A stretch of 64,000 bases of DNA, from positions 8,216,244 through 8,280,243 of the forward strand of contig NC_134014.1 of assembly GCF_040712315.1 (NCBI RefSeq), given 5' to 3'. The notes under the pieces are model-generated. The model made no database searches and was not told where the DNA came from. It was given only the letters and a program-made list of their open reading frames with translations. This DNA is from Castanea sativa. Lineage: Eukaryota; Streptophyta; Magnoliopsida; Fagales; Fagaceae. Made by a program: the position numbers and the translations under genes. Positions 1-12,533 of the stretch are shown one piece after another; position 1 is the stretch's first letter; every line of letters begins with the position of its first letter.

Positions 1-300
1 GTGGTTAAGTTTCAGTGGAAATTGCCTTGATATAGTTTTCCTTGGTGGTGGTTGAGTTTTGGTGTTTCAGTGGTGGTGGTTTGTGGTTGGTTTTGGGTTT
101 TTAGTTTTGTTGGTGGTGGTTGGTTGCAGTTTAGTGATTAGTGGTTGGTTGGTTCGGTTTTTAGTGTTTCAATGGTGGTGGTGATGTTTTGAGTTTCGGT
201 GGTTGAGCTGAGTTTTGCGGTAGATGATTGCTGCTGGTGGTGGGTTTGCTAGAGAGAAAGCTAGAGAGGAAAAGAGGGAAGACAGAGATGGGAGAGGAAA
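1..300. repeat. Low-complexity GGTGGT/GGTTT-rich tract followed by a purine-rich GAGAGA stretch
   Basis: The plus strand is dominated by irregular GGTGGTGG and GGTTTT runs, then a short GAGAGAAAG-type purine stretch. No reading frame with gene-like composition is present. The GAGAGA block resembles the interior of the Harbinger-type elements at 40430-41696, so this may be the cut edge of such an element; that link is inference. Confidence 0.4.
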
Positions 301-489
301 GAAAAATGAGTTCTTTATTTTATTTTAACGAGTTATATGTAAAAAAAAAAATAAGAGATGTTAGGTAAGTTGTGAAATGTATGATATAATGGATAAAGTA
401 AAATTTTAGAGCGCAAACTACCAAATGTTTTAAAAGCTTGGATGCTAATACTTAACTTTTATATGAGATGTAATATACCCGAGGTACTA

Positions 490-1145
490 ACTACTTTAAG
501 CAAAAGCAGAAGAAACTTTGTGGGTTTTGCATCACCATTTAGATGTGTGACCGTTACACTTGCTTGATGCTGATGGAATTTTAGGTCATTCTAATTGGTT
601 ACATTTTAGTAATTTACTAATTGTTATACAGAGTTAGTTTGGAAATAACTTTTTTTTTTTACTAAATTTTTTTTGCTGAAAATATGCTTATAGTATATTT
701 GTACCTTGAATTTTTTTTGAAAATATGAGAAAAAGAGGGAAACTGTGAGGTTTTAAAAAACTATACATAAAAGTTAAAAACTAAAAGTGACCTTATAAGC
801 TAATGTCAAACACAACCACAATCTGACACTTGTTACATCCAAATCAGATGCCTTTTTCAATGTGGTTAAAATCCATGGATTTGAAGTGGCTATAGAATAG
901 ATCATGGCCTGAAATCATTGTTTCCCTTTGGGCATCAAAACTGTTTTGCTTTTAAGGCATCTCCAAGTTGCAAAACAGTTTAGACAGATTTAAAGTAACC
1001 TATTCTCCAAGTCGCAAAACAGTCTAGACAGATTTTAACGCATCTCCAAGTTACCATTTGATGGTCTAGTGTCATGATGCAATTCGAACTGCTTTTCTAA
1101 TAGCTAGCCAACCAGATCAGGACCCATCTTGGTGGCAATAAAAGT
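490..1145 (+). repeat. Dispersed repeat, copy 1 of an inverted pair
   Basis: Several blocks here reappear in reverse complement and in the same order at 15190-15740: the block with CTTGCTTGATGCTG near 555, the block near 830-880, the block GGCATCTCCAAGTTGCAAAA at 957, and the block with GACCCATCTTGGTGGCAATA near 1120. Each copy carries extra sequence the other lacks: about 600-820 here, and about 15356-15555 in the other. It has no coding potential and is probably a non-autonomous DNA transposon. Confidence 0.6.
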
Positions 1146-1319
1146 TAGTAATTTATCAATACATGATCCATCTTGGTGGCAATAAACCAATAACAGTTAG
1201 TAATTTATAATGCATGCATTCCCATCCTCTTACAAAGGGGGAAAAATGTATTTTATCTCACCAAAAAATAAAATCTTTTTTAATAGTGCATATTTGTATA
1301 AGCAGTAAATATTTTAATA

Positions 1320-2110
1320 TTTTGATGATGGGTAGCAACAAGTGGTGCTGACCCTATGTGGTAGTGCATGGCATTGGTGGCTTAGTTGTTGGTTTCTTGC
1401 GTGTGGGCTTGGCAGCTTGAGTGCAAGGCAGGGTTGGGCTGCTATGATGATTAAATGTTGTGTGCAAGGCATTGGGCTAGATGGGGCTGGTTGAATGCAT
1501 GGACAAGTGCTAGTGGGCTGATGACAGTTACTTTCTGTGCTGTATGTGGGCATGCTGTGTGGACTGTAGTGCTGATGGGAGGCCTTGAGCATGAGCCAAG
1601 CCTCCCTAAAATGTGTGGGAACATGTTGTGTGGGCTGCTGAAGGATGAGCAGAGGCCTCATGGTCTGCTAAGGCATGAGTTGTGCATGTGCAGCATGTGT
1701 AGTGGTAGTTATTAAGCAGTTACCAGACAATTTCTAGCTTTCTTGATGTTCAAATTTGCTGTGTAAGGGCTGGAAATGTGAAGAGCAGGCGAAGACAGTA
1801 TCAATTGAAGGTGTCCTAAGTTAGAACACAAGTGGCAGATAGTCCAGGACCCAGGTTGTTACTAGGTAGTAACTGCCATAGCAGTTAATTCTGTGTATTT
1901 AACCCTAAGGCTGTTGCGGGTGTCAACAACAGAGAGTATTTTGGCCTTGGAAAAATTCTGTGTAATTTTCTAGGCTTGTAAAAGGGTTTACTTTGTACTT
2001 GAGATTAAGTAATAAAGGTTAGGGGTGAGTTCCTTGTAAATTTTGTGTGTGCTGTGTGTTTAAAATGTCCCTATATAATCTATTCTAGCTGGTAGCATTT
2101 TTCAGTTTTT
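1320..2110 (+). repeat. Possible degenerate LTR or transcribed repeat, G/T-rich
   Basis: The first half is unusually G/T-rich for the window and contains no codon-like open frame; the open frames seen are low-complexity. The second half has a GTGTATTTAACC TATA-like motif near 1895, later an AATAAAG motif near 2010, then TGTGTGTGCTGTG. That layout resembles the promoter, polyadenylation and U5 order of a plant LTR. No second copy or target-site duplication was found, so the call is tentative. Confidence 0.25.
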
Positions 2111-2832
2111 ATAATCATTTAAGTGGTTTAGCTTCTCTGCATTGACACATGGGCTTGCATTTAAGATCATTAGTCTACTTTCTTTACCGATGCACTGAAT
2201 TGATTATTGCCTGTGGGTCTGACCGTTGTGGTTTACGAATTAGTTCAATGCATTGGATTGCTAAAATTCTTTGTGGCTTACAAAATGACTAATTGTTGTT
2301 AAGCTAAGAGAGCAATCTGCAAATTAGAATGGTGTGGCTAAAACCAATATCGGAGTCGTAGGCCGTCTTGGGCTCAATGCTCATCCAAAGATCTCAAGAA
2401 AGATGGCAAATTTTAACTAAATTTTTTTCCTACTTTATTTTCCATAGATTTTATAAGATGAGCGTCCAATCACCAAAAATCAGCAAGTCTTGTTGCTATC
2501 TTCAAGCTATGGTTTATAGGTGAAACAAGAAAAAAACCTTCACCAATGACAGGAGATTATCCAACATTAGAACAAAAGCTAGCCCCACTGATATACAAAT
2601 ACTAAGAATCACATTAGTCCAAACAAATCATACATTGGGAACATCATATATATACTTACGAGTATGATGATATACATAAACAGCAAATTACATAAATCCC
2701 TACCCAGAATTGGGTGCTTTATACACAGGTACAAATTTTTTTTGAAGTCAAAATACATTAATGCCATATTGCCATTACCACAAGGATTACTCTGAAATAA
2801 TCTTTACAAGAAACTGCTTATTGCTGCATTGT
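2111..2832. other. No gene seen; 3' flank of the F-box gene
   Basis: AT-rich sequence downstream of the minus-strand F-box gene. It should include the 3' untranslated region next to 2833, but I see no clear polyadenylation signal to set its end. Confidence 0.4.
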
Positions 2833-5673
2833 CTAATTCTGTGTTTGTGTACTTTGGCAAGACCAGGGAGTGCATGTCGGATTAGCAATAGATATCTGAA
2901 CCCTTAAAACCTCATGAATAGCTCCTCGCTGAAGCACTACAAGAACCTCTGGTTCTTTGGCCATTGCAAGATCTGCCAGAGAGACCCAACGAGAATGAGA
3001 TTCATCCCGCATACGAAAGCCATAAAACCATCGGCCAAGCTTCCACCATTTGACACACACTTGGCGCTCAGAAATCTTGCAACTTTGAAGTGCTTTGATG
3101 ACATACTCGCCCTATCAATTATGAGTTTTAACATACCAAAATCAAAATCAGGATCTGGGCCATCCAAAGCTAAAGCTAGCAAGTGTGAATCACATAACCA
3201 GAATAATACTCAAGGATTGAAGCAGGAATATAAATAGAAATGCATGTGCCACAAGCATGTACATCAAGTTTGATAAGCAACTGACCAGCTTGGCATCTTT
3301 TGGTTCATTAGTTCTTAGCATTATATATACTAAAAGGGGCTTGAGCCCATAACTAAAATGGATTTTGTACTTTGGAGTTAAGCTTGGTCCGTATTCAAAA
3401 TTAAATCTTCAAGATTTGGTTTTTGCAGTTTGTTCTTAAGCACATTACAAGCCTAGTAATCAAAATCAGTTAAAAATTTTGAATTATATTGAAACCAGAG
3501 GTAAAAAACCTTGCATGCCTTTTTCTTTTAGCCATATTACCTGATTATCTGGTATACATTTTATGTTGCCAATGCAATCAAAACCATAAGAGGAGGGTTT
3601 CTCATGAAATGTGAAATAATCCTAACACACAACTTGTAATACCCAACATATTATCCCAGTATTTCATTGAAACACCCAACCACCTAGCATGAAAATAATT
3701 AAATTCTCATAAGTTGTTAAGGCAAGTCTGTATTTTCTCACTCTAGTTCCTACCAGACATAGCATTAGTCAAACAGTGGTGGCTACTTGGATTTAATTTT
3801 GAACCCAAATATCTTTATAAAGTTAAATAACCTTAGTTCCCTTTACATTACCAGGTGTTCGAATATCTGAAAATAAACATATTAGTATTACATAGAAATT
3901 AAACAATCCAGAACAATGGAAAGGCCAAAGAGTAAATACCGGCACTCCAAGCCAATGTATGCAGTAATGCAAGCCAACCAAGTTAAGCAGCACATTGCAC
4001 TTAGGTTTGAACAGGAACATTTGGACATCCTTAAAACCAAGCTGTGTGGTTGACAAGTCTTCAATTGCTTTCAGATGGTCTCCAACCTCAAGTGATTCAG
4101 TCTGTGAGCATAGTTCCACAAACTTGGCAACAGCAGTAGCATTCCCTGCCACCTCTTTGTGCCTCTTTATGTAAAAATCCTTCCATCCCTTCAGCAATTT
4201 TACATCTTTTTGGATAAGTAAACATATATATTAAGAGCACAAAGGGGTGCAACCCATGTACATAGGAAGTACGAAGGAGATGCAGCAAGAATCAAGAAAA
4301 AAAAAAAACAAAGAGAGAGCAATTTAGTATGACATTATTCAAACTACCCAAGAACCAACATAAAAGCATGAGAGAGCTTGATCATGATCAGAAGGCTTTA
4401 ATGATTAGATCATATGATTTTGTTTCAACCCCCCCTCCCCCCCCCCCAAAAAAAAAAAACCAAGGATGAGGTATCATTTAGAATGAAATCACAAACGCTA
4501 AAAAGTAAATATACTTTTGGTAAAGTATCACATTTTAAACCACAAGTTAATAAACAAATTAGGATTTTCTAAAGATTCTAGGGTAACTCCACCATTAAGA
4601 TCTTAAAAGTCTAAACGGTTCAGAATTTGTCATGTCATCAACATCTAGAAGGAAAAATAATACCACTTAATGCTTGTTTAAATATGGAGTGATTCGACAT
4701 ATATAATCTTTTTCATAACTAAAGTGGCAAGTTCTTTTTTTTTTTTTAGATACATAGTGGGGGAGGGAGAGGTGAGGTTCGAACCAGAACCATGTGCACC
4801 CCAAATGATGCCATTACAACCGGACTATCACTTAAATTCCAAGTGAAAAATTCTTAGTAATTGTCAATTAACCCACAACTTGCCTAAACAATTTTGTGAA
4901 AAAGTTCTGTCTACAGTCTAGACTTATTTATCATAAAATGGTTATGATTATAACAACTCCACCATTAAGGAATTAAACTTGTCTCATGTTTTAGAATTAT
5001 GGTTAAATGATGAATGAAAAGTTTTGTTCTTTAGGAACAAAAAAAATAGACGAGCCTGTGAGCACACGCAACTCGCGTGAGGCTAGTTTATCATAAAATG
5101 GTTATGATTTTAACAACTTGACCCTTAATGAACCAAACTTGTTCCATGTGTTAAAATTATGGTTAAATGATTAAATTTGATCATTCTTAATAGCTTAAGC
5201 TGTTGCGACAATTGATAAAAAATATATATCAATTGTGATTAAATTATTAAAGTGGGACAGAAATATTGTCATTATCGAATAATAATAAATAAATAAATAA
5301 ACCCAGAAACTAAAATTGGAACATGGACAATTGAGGTAGAGAAAACCTTGGAGATAGGGGCACTGATGACATTGGAAGAAGAAGAGGCATGGAATAGTGT
5401 GATAGAAGGCCATCTTTCCTTTGCGAGAAACTCCCATATGGAATCAGAACCCCACAACTCCCTCCATAACCGACAGCAACTACCCAAGGCACAAACATCC
5501 GATACCTTCAATTCAATTAAAAAAAAAAATTTATTTTCAAAATTCGAAAAGAAAAATAATATAAGAGTTGAAAAATGAACCTGAAGCAGTGAAGCAATTT
5601 TGAAGGCAATATCGTCTGGGAGCGAGCTCTGATTACACACCGATTGCTTCATGGCTTGAGAATGAGAAATCAT
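2833..5673 (-). CDS. F-box protein, four exons, about 259 residues
   Basis: Predicted substrate-recognition subunit of an SCF-type E3 ubiquitin ligase. Exons on the minus strand are 5673-5581, 5505-5347, 4188-3940 and 3111-2833. All introns have GT-AG ends and all junctions are phase 0, which supports the model. The F-box lies at about residues 18-64, starting LPDDIAFKIASLLQVSDVCA and containing CRLWRELWGSDSIWEFLAKE, and is split by intron 1. The rest has no named repeat domain (no Kelch or LRR). The conserved-looking C-terminal block contains WWKLGRWFYGFRMRDESHSR. The architecture resembles small single-copy plant F-box proteins such as the At4g23960 type; that match is from memory and unconfirmed. 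Two start codons, residues 1 and 8, are in frame; the first was chosen only because it is upstream. A SINE sits in intron 2. Confidence 0.82.
4432..4460. repeat. Poly-C/poly-A homopolymer run in F-box intron 2
   Basis: A run of C interrupted once by T is followed directly by a run of A. It is a slippage-prone simple sequence inside intron 2 with no evident function. Confidence 0.8.
4731..4832 (-). mobile_element. tRNA-derived SINE in F-box intron 2
   Basis: Read on the minus strand, a TAGTCCGGTTGTAATGGC A-box-like segment is followed by a GGTTCGAACCTCAC B box, then a short body and an A-rich tail (poly-T on the plus strand at 4735-4748). This order of pol III promoter boxes plus tail is the SINE layout. 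It cannot be a tRNA, because no cloverleaf closes around the boxes. A clean target-site duplication was not found. Confidence 0.6.
4922..5178. repeat. Direct repeat of about 90 bp in F-box intron 2
   Basis: Sequence 4928-5015, beginning TTATCATAAAATGGTTATGA, recurs with about 85 percent identity by eye at 5089-5175. About 70 bp of unrelated sequence separates the copies. It looks like a local duplication, with no coding content. Confidence 0.65.
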
Positions 5674-5718
5674 TCAGTTTTTGCTTTTGTATTTTTATTT
5701 TTGAGGGTACGGTGTGGT

Positions 5719-5739
5719 GCAATGCAATGCAATGCAATG
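5719..5739. repeat. (GCAAT)4 short tandem repeat in the F-box upstream region
   Basis: Four perfect pentamer copies lie about 45 bp upstream of the F-box start codon, probably in its 5' untranslated region or core promoter. It is probably polymorphic. The stretch 5740-6015 upstream contains no recognisable gene. Confidence 0.75.
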
Positions 5740-6040
5740 AAGATGGGGAGGAGCAAGCAGCGAATGGTATTGTGACACGTGAAGGGTGCAAAAGGTAGTT
5801 GAAGATGGGGAAGCAGCGAATCCGATTTTTAGAAGACAGAGGAGTACACGGAAAGTTCGGTCCGGAAAGTTTTTGTTTAAGAAGTGGGCAAAGGAGCTGA
5901 CTTTAGTTAAGGAGCGGACACGCGTCATTCTAGTTTCTGTTTGCGTGCCAATGTTACCAATAAAAGAAAAAAAAAAAAAAGGTAAATTATTTCATTCTTA
6001 ACAAAATATTTATATTTACAGCGCCTGGTTAGAGGTTTAT

Positions 6041-6270
6041 TTATTTATTTTTGGTAAATGTTAATAGTTTATATCAATAATAAATTGATATTATTATATT
6101 TTTCAATTACAAAAATATTTAAGAGTGTAATGAGTGTTATTTATTTGTACCAAATATTAAAATCATTAACCTTTCTTTATGCATAACACTCATCACACTC
6201 TTAATAATTTTTATAATTGAAAAATGTAGCGATCTCAATTTATAATTTATCTAAATTATTAATTTTTACC
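6041..6270. mobile_element. Fold-back MITE, copy 1
   Basis: The two halves are inverted copies of about 100 bp. The left arm runs from TTGGTAAATGTTAATAG through TGTAATGAGTGTTA; the right arm runs from TAACACTCATCACACTCTTA to ATTAATTTTTACCAA. A loop of about 40 bp separates them. The same arms and loop motif recur at 32262-32515. It has no coding capacity. The superfamily is uncertain because the target-site duplication is not clear. Confidence 0.75.
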
Positions 6271-6878
6271 AAAAAAATAGAAAAGTCTTTGAGCGTGCTC
6301 AAAGCTAGTTTTATTCAAGGAAGCCAATTAAAGCATTCAAAAATTATCAAAAGCATTCAAAATCAAACTCAACAATTTATTTTGGTACAATATCAAAATC
6401 ATATAACCTTTTACATGACATTGAAAAACAATGTATGTACAATATTCATATACATATTTATCAACAACAAATAAAATATCCATATGCATACAAAAATAAT
6501 AAGAAAAATGAACAAAATGTGTCAGCTGCATTCTAAACCATCAAAAGAACATTTGTGTGTAGCCTTCTTTATTTCACACACTCTATGCACATTTTTATAG
6601 GCTTTTTAGTCTCTTTTTTCCTCTTTTCTTTTGGATTTCCTAAAAGTTTCTATTGGCATATAGGCTTAAATTAAAAGAAAGTGTTCTAAAAAATACTCGC
6701 ATATGTGAATAACATGAAACTAATAGAAAATACTCAATGTAGTAAGATGAAGAATTTAAATAGAAACTTTGGATCAATCTTGTGAGACACTTTGAAACAA
6801 CATCATTCTAAACAGACAGGAAACTAAAAAAAATGAAAAACTTTTTCTAGACAACCATTAACAGAAGCCAAAATGAAG
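6271..6878. other. No gene seen
   Basis: AT-rich intergenic sequence. The only small structure is the near-palindrome CTTTGAGC-GT-GCTCAAAG near 6288-6305. Confidence 0.4.
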
Positions 6879-7670
6879 TGTAGGAATGAGAGGCTCGGAT
6901 AAGGATATTGGGTTGTGGACCACACCTAGGGACGTCAAAGAGCTCGATGACTAACAAGTATTAGTAAAGGCAAGTAGATTATTAGGCCAAGGAAGAGGTC
7001 TAGTCACAACAAGCAAGTAATGTTGTCCGATGAGCCGCACTTCCTCGACCAACAAAGTGGAAGCCTAAAGTTTGACCACCCATCAAGTATTGGACAGTGG
7101 ACAACTGTGCTTTGGAGGATAAGCTTTAGAGAGAAGTGAGTTAACGGAGAATAAAAAAATATCTGGGGAAAAAGTTGCTATCACCACTTTGAATGATCTG
7201 CACCTAATCAATTGGTCGCATTAATGTGGAGGTAATAATTGAACAGTGACTTCTAGCCTTACAGCTACCCACAAAGACTTCAAAAAAATTATGATGAGAC
7301 AAGTATAAAAAATATTAGTTATCTGATCAATAAGTAGAACGCTAAGATGAAAGGAGGAGAAAAAGTATAAAAGGAAAAATGATTCCATTATAGAAGGGGG
7401 GATGAAAAAGAAAAGAGGGGGACTACTTTGTAATCAAGAACTTGAATATTTGTATAGGTCTGAGAGCTAAATATAAGCACATATCATCCTCGGACTTGAC
7501 CGTTCAACTTATTCATCTTAATCATTTCTACACTAAATTAACCTATTGTGATTCACATTTGACTCGTTGAACATTTAGTAATAAACCCACTCTCTAACAA
7601 ATTTATTATTGTGGGTTTATTGGACTATTGTCCAAATATTTTGGGCCTTGGATCAATTTGGGTCCTTACA
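6879..7670 (+). repeat. Possible solo LTR or LTR fragment
   Basis: The block begins TGTAGGAATGAGAGG and ends GGGTCCTTACA, giving TG...CA ends, and has higher GC than its flanks. Words such as CCTCGGACTTGACC and a TTTGGGCCTTGG segment near its 3' end are typical of plant LTRs. I could not find matching 5-bp duplications at these borders, and no internal region follows, so a truncated or misjudged boundary is possible. Confidence 0.4.
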
Positions 7671-7945
7671 GCAATAATGGCATGTGTTTTTTTTTTTAAT
7701 TAGCAGATGTATTTTTACAAATAAACTTGTGCTTGTTTTAATTTTTTTTAATAAATGGATAAAATAATTTGAAAACCATCAGGATAGTGGTCCTGTTTTG
7801 TAGGCAATGTTTTAGTGGGAGTTAAAGATATATTTTTATTGAGTTGTCATTGCTTAAACGTAGGTTGTAAAGGTATTTTAGAACAAAAAAAATATGGTCC
7901 AAACAGTAGAACCCCTTAAATAGTAGTATAAATAATGTGCTTTAA
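7671..7945 (+). repeat. Dispersed repeat, third partial copy of the 34.5-38 kb unit
   Basis: The segment from GCAATAATGG to CCTTAAATAGTAGTATAAAT matches 35211-35480 and 37530-37805, including the shared words AACTATCAGGAGAGTAGTC-like, CCTGTTTTGTAGGCAAT and CCCCTTAAATAGTAGTATA. It is non-coding and is presumably the 3' part of an old transposon family. Confidence 0.6.
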
Positions 7946-9445
7946 TATATTGGAATGATACGTTGGATTTGTAAATGTAACTAGTTGCTAAATTGTGTGA
8001 TGCATGGGAAAGCTATTAAAAAATATATTTATCTTTATGTTATTTTATTAAATGTCATATATATATATATATATATATTAAATAATATCTTGCTAGGTGT
8101 GTTTAGGCCTAATGATAATGAGCAATTATTGTAGACACCATAAATTTAACATTCTATTGAAACTATAAAAAAATAATATAACATCATTTTGAGTTGTTAA
8201 TCTATAGTTTTATAACATCTTTTTTTTAATGGTATAATGTGTTTGGGTTATAAAAGAGCATGAGTAAAATCCGACCGTGAAAAGTTCTTAAGAAGGTCAA
8301 AAACGCATTAATTTTGTTATGTAAATTGTAACTTACATTACAGTTTATAACAACTTTATGAATTTATAGTATTTATCTTTTAGTTAAGGTTGTATTAGAG
8401 TGGAGTTTCTCTGCATCGAATGAGTTTCTAGTTAATATTTAGACATTTTCATTTCAATGGCCAAATTAGAGAGGGGTTATTGTCAACAAAGTTGACCAAA
8501 ATGACATTGTTCACCAGTTGAGTTTGCATCACATTCGTCAACAAAAAAAAAAAAAAATTTGAAAGAAAAAGTTGAACAATTATTCTACATGATCCTCTTG
8601 CTAAAGAGCCAATCTAGATTCAACTTGCTTCTGAAGTGCGCACAAATCATTTTCTAATTTTCAATTTCATTATCAGTTGTCTCAATTTCATACTGCTACT
8701 ACACCAAATACCTTTTTTGATGCGTACTTAGAAGTGTAATATCCCATAAAAACCTCTCGCCCAATTGACATTTGGCCACAAAAGCACACAATCCCAAAAA
8801 AAATGCAACTACTTCACACTCTTGGCTTTAGTATTTTTGGAACCAAATGCTTACTAAACATCATATCTTGTATAGCACATTGTTGCACACCTCGAATACT
8901 TTTATTCATTGGATAACAATTTCCACAATTACTACAACAAGTCATTGAATTAAAAAATTAAGAAGCAAAAGTAAGTACTAAAGCTAACATGGTGATGTTT
9001 AACGGAACATTTCAATAAGCATAATGCAAATCAAACTAAACTCTTTGAATAAATCACTGCTATAACAAATGCATGTTCTTCCATTCCTTCTCGCAAGCCA
9101 ATAGTAGTTGCAAGAGTTATCAAGATTGCTCAATGCCATGAGAGCATTCCTCCTGATTGTCAGTTGATGGTTTCAAGTAAAAGTCACATTTGCACCAAAT
9201 CTAAGCAGTCTAACTCACTAGCTTGATGAAAGGAAGTCCAAAATCTCAGCCGATTATTATTATTATACAAAAAAGGGGCAAGTACTGTTAGTTGAAAAAA
9301 AGAAAAGAAAATGCAAGTCTAAAACTCTTCCAAAACCTATATAAAAAAGAAAAAAAGATGAAAGAAAATCTTCATCAAAGTATCTTTATGAGTAAAATAT
9401 GTAGTAGTGTCCAAAAGAATTACAAACAACCCAAACAATTAAATA
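7946..9445. other. No gene seen
   Basis: AT-rich intergenic sequence with a short (AT)n run at about 8058-8080. No frame has codon-like composition and no transposon ends were recognised. Confidence 0.4.
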
Positions 9446-9450
9446 GTAAT

Positions 9451-10198
9451 TGTGGGGAGTAAAAAGACCCTGATGGGTATATGGGCCTTTGGGCCATGCT
9501 AAGGAATGCCGACCTTCTCCTGGGTTTAGAACTTGTTAGTACTATGGGTCGGCCCATACGCCGAGGATCCGAGGATCCAGCCGAGGGTGAACTTCCCCTC
9601 GGACGGACACCGGAGAACCCAGGACTTCATGGTAAAGGTTAGGGAAGGACACGGTCAAGACCATTGGTTAAAAGGGGTGAACCCTTGAATGTCCTGGAAG
9701 CACCGATGTTAGAGAAATACCAAAGATAAAGGCTGCCACCTCCACATTAAAGACCCTGCACCTACCACCCTGGCCGCATTAATGGGGAAGTGACACCTGA
9801 ACAGTGGAAGGGAAACTTCTGGTTACTATTCAAAGGCACTGAGAAAAGAAATATCTAGGCTAAGGGGGAGTTGGGGCAACACGTGTACAAAGTATCAAAA
9901 AGAAGAGTATTTAAGAAGTAACCTAGAACTGAAAATGGGGGGGAACGACCTTGTAATCTAAAAGGAAAATAAGAAAAAGAAAGAGATAATATAAGAACAA
10001 CTCTTGGCTTCGTCCGAGGAGGTTGATTTACAATATTCCCCGTTGTTTTGAGTATTTGCAATCTTTGGCTTGTCATTTAATCCTCACACACTTCTAACCT
10101 GGGTTTCGAGCCCACACTTTACAAATTCATATTGTTTAAGGCTCATTGGGCCTGAGCCCGTAACTGTTCTTGGGACCAGATGCAATTGTGCACTTACA
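9451..10198 (+). mobile_element. Solo LTR, family A, copy 1
   Basis: The 748-bp block begins TGTGGGGAGTAAAAAGACCC and ends GTGCACTTACA. It is flanked by perfect 5-bp duplications GTAAT at 9446-9450 and 10199-10203. Reverse-complement copies with the same ends lie at 36099-36855 and 54802-55533. No primer-binding site or internal region follows, so unequal recombination between the LTRs has removed the element body. The superfamily cannot be set from the LTR alone. Confidence 0.88.
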
Positions 10199-10379
10199 GT
10201 AATAATATACACACATAGAAAAAAAAAAAAAAACCTTCATGTGAGGATTATGCTTAATTATGCTGAGGCGACCACTATTCGGTCACTTAAGGTACAGAGC
10301 ACTAAGCACATAGACTTGTCGAGTCTATATTCCACCTCAAAAGTTCTTATGTGATCATTTAGTATAAAAAAGTCTATAC

Positions 10380-10907
10380 TAGCATATCACTTTCAAGCCT
10401 ATTTATAAAATCATACATTCAAAATACATAATTTTTTGAAAATGTACATAATTTTGTATATTCAACATACAAGATTTTCAAATAATTTACATGGTTTTTT
10501 GTATTCGACGTACACATTTAAAAAAAATAATGTACACAATTTTGTATATTCAATGTATACAGTTTAATAAAAACTTTATACTTGTGTACATTTAACATAC
10601 ATATTTTTCAAAAAATGTACACATTTATATATTCAACATACACAAAACATTGCAAAAAATAAACAATTATATATATTGAACGTACACATTTTTCAAATAA
10701 TGTAAACAATTATGATTAATGCACACAATTTTTCAAATAACATACACAATTATTTACATAATTTTTTTTAAAGAATATACACAATTTTATATTTTCAATA
10801 TACACATTTTTCAAATAATAGAATTATGCATATTTAACGTACATAATTTTTCAAATAATATACACAATTTTATATATTCAATGTAGTACAAAATTTTGTA
10901 TATTTAA
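10380..10907. repeat. Degenerate AT-rich tandem repeat, left part
   Basis: Variants of a unit close to TGTACACAATTTTGTATATT CAACGTACACATTTTTCAAATAA recur many times with strong divergence. The array resumes at 11330-11520 on the other side of a TIR element that interrupts it. It is non-coding. Confidence 0.7.
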
Positions 10908-11326
10908 CAAGGAAGTCAATACCGTAATAATACTGGCCGTATCGGGGAAATATACGACCATTGAATCAGTATAGGTTTTCCTTCAAAATAAACAAATATC
11001 AGGCTGTATCGGCCCATATCGGTCAGTATTGGCGTTTCGCTTGGTATAATAAAATAAAAAATTGAAAAAATTATTAAAAAAACATTTTATTTAATCTAAT
11101 ATATTGGTTAATATACTTAAGCTAATATGTATACTTATAAAATATGTGGATTTTAAATTTTATATTGATAAATGTAAAAATTAATAAATTCATTCTTATA
11201 TGTGTGTGTGTAAAAATATATAAATAGCGGTAATCCCGAAACAATATATCAGTATCAGTTGGTATCGAAATATTTCGTTCTCCTGTCCAGACCAAAATAG
11301 CCTCCACTGCGACATTGACTTCCTTG
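10908..11326. mobile_element. TIR element inserted in the AT-rich tandem array
   Basis: The 419-bp block is bounded by inverted CAAGGAAGTCAAT (left) and ATTGACTTCCTTG (right). It interrupts the surrounding tandem repeat. Inside, GTATCGG-type motifs occur near both ends, as in some plant Mutator-like MITEs. The flanking 9-mers TATATTTAA and ATATATAAT are similar but not identical, so the superfamily is a guess. Confidence 0.6.
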
Positions 11327-11520
11327 ATATATAATGTACATATTTTTCAAATGATGTACACAATTTTGTATCACCTATGCATTTTTTTTAAATATAAATA
11401 ATTTTGTTCATTTAACATACAAAGATTTTCAAATAAATTCAAGTATTTATGTACATTCAACGTATATGTTTATATATATTTTTTTAAATGTACACATTTT
11501 TTCAAATAATGTGTTATTTT
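11327..11520. repeat. Degenerate AT-rich tandem repeat, right part
   Basis: Continuation of the array at 10380-10907, with the same TGTACACAATTTTGTAT and CATTTTTCAAATAATG words after the inserted element. Confidence 0.65.
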
Positions 11521-11727
11521 TGAAAACTCATGATTTAGTTTGTTACTTTTAATATTATCGATTTTAATAATTTATTTTTTGAAAAAATTATCATCATTTT
11601 ATTTATCATTATTCAAATTATATGATTTAATTTATTACGCTCAAATGTCTAAACTTATACCAGTCCCTTCTCAATTAGATTTTAGGAGTAAGGGTCGGGG
11701 TTCAAGTTTTAAGGAGGAGTTTCATAC

Positions 11728-11770
<43 letters not shown>

Positions 11771-12300
11771 GATTAGAATAAAGTAGAATTTATTTATTTA
11801 TTTTTTATAAAAAATAATTAGATTCTAATTCTAAAAAGGACAAAATTTATCTACAAAATTGGTTGTAACTTAAGACTACAAACTCACTCAATAAAATAAA
11901 TATTACAACATATTTTGAAAATCTAACCCTGAAATTGCATGTTCTTTACGTTCTTAATGCACATGTTATATTTTGTATCAATTGGATATTATTTACTATA
12001 TGATCTATAAGTTTATATTTTGTGCATATTTTTAAATTACAAAAATTTACAATTTTAAAAATTTATTGATAACATAACAATTGATTTTTAATTTTCTTAA
12101 AAATTTTCAAGTATGGAGGATATAAGAAGAAAATATAATTCAATGGTAAATTTGTCAAAATTCACCTCTAATAAAAAAATATTAAATAAGTTTGTAATCT
12201 AAAACCATAATTAATTTTGTAGTTAAATTTTCTCAAATAAACTTTCTTAAAAAAAAAGAAAAAAGAAAAGGAAAAAAAGAACAAACTTATTCCAGTGCTC
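11521..12300. other. No gene seen; DVR upstream region
   Basis: Very AT-rich sequence with a short CATACATACATATATATAT microsatellite near 11726-11767. It ends in the probable promoter of DVR, where no convincing TATA box close to the start codon could be chosen. Confidence 0.4.
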
Positions 12301-12533
12301 AGTGGATATTTTACACAACTACACGTCATCTCATCACTCTCGTAATCTCATTCACATCCACCTATCATTTGGATTCTACTTTGATAGAGTAAGAGTAGGC
12401 ACACAACAACCATGGTCAGCCACTTCCCAAAATTCCTGCCTCACAATTCTGTTGATTGTCTTTTCCTATGACATACCTCACAAAAAACACAGGCTTCCTC
12501 TTACCTTCTGCTAAGCCTTCCTGAACTCAAAAA

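Noticed and set aside
1314..1715. Overlapping plus and minus frames rich in His/Pro/Ser or Gly/Met/Cys
   Set aside because: Low-complexity translation of a G/T-rich tract with no start context, splice sites or homology signal.
2914..3237. Plus-strand 107-codon frame over the F-box last exon
   Set aside because: It is the complement of a well-supported minus-strand exon with matching splice phase.
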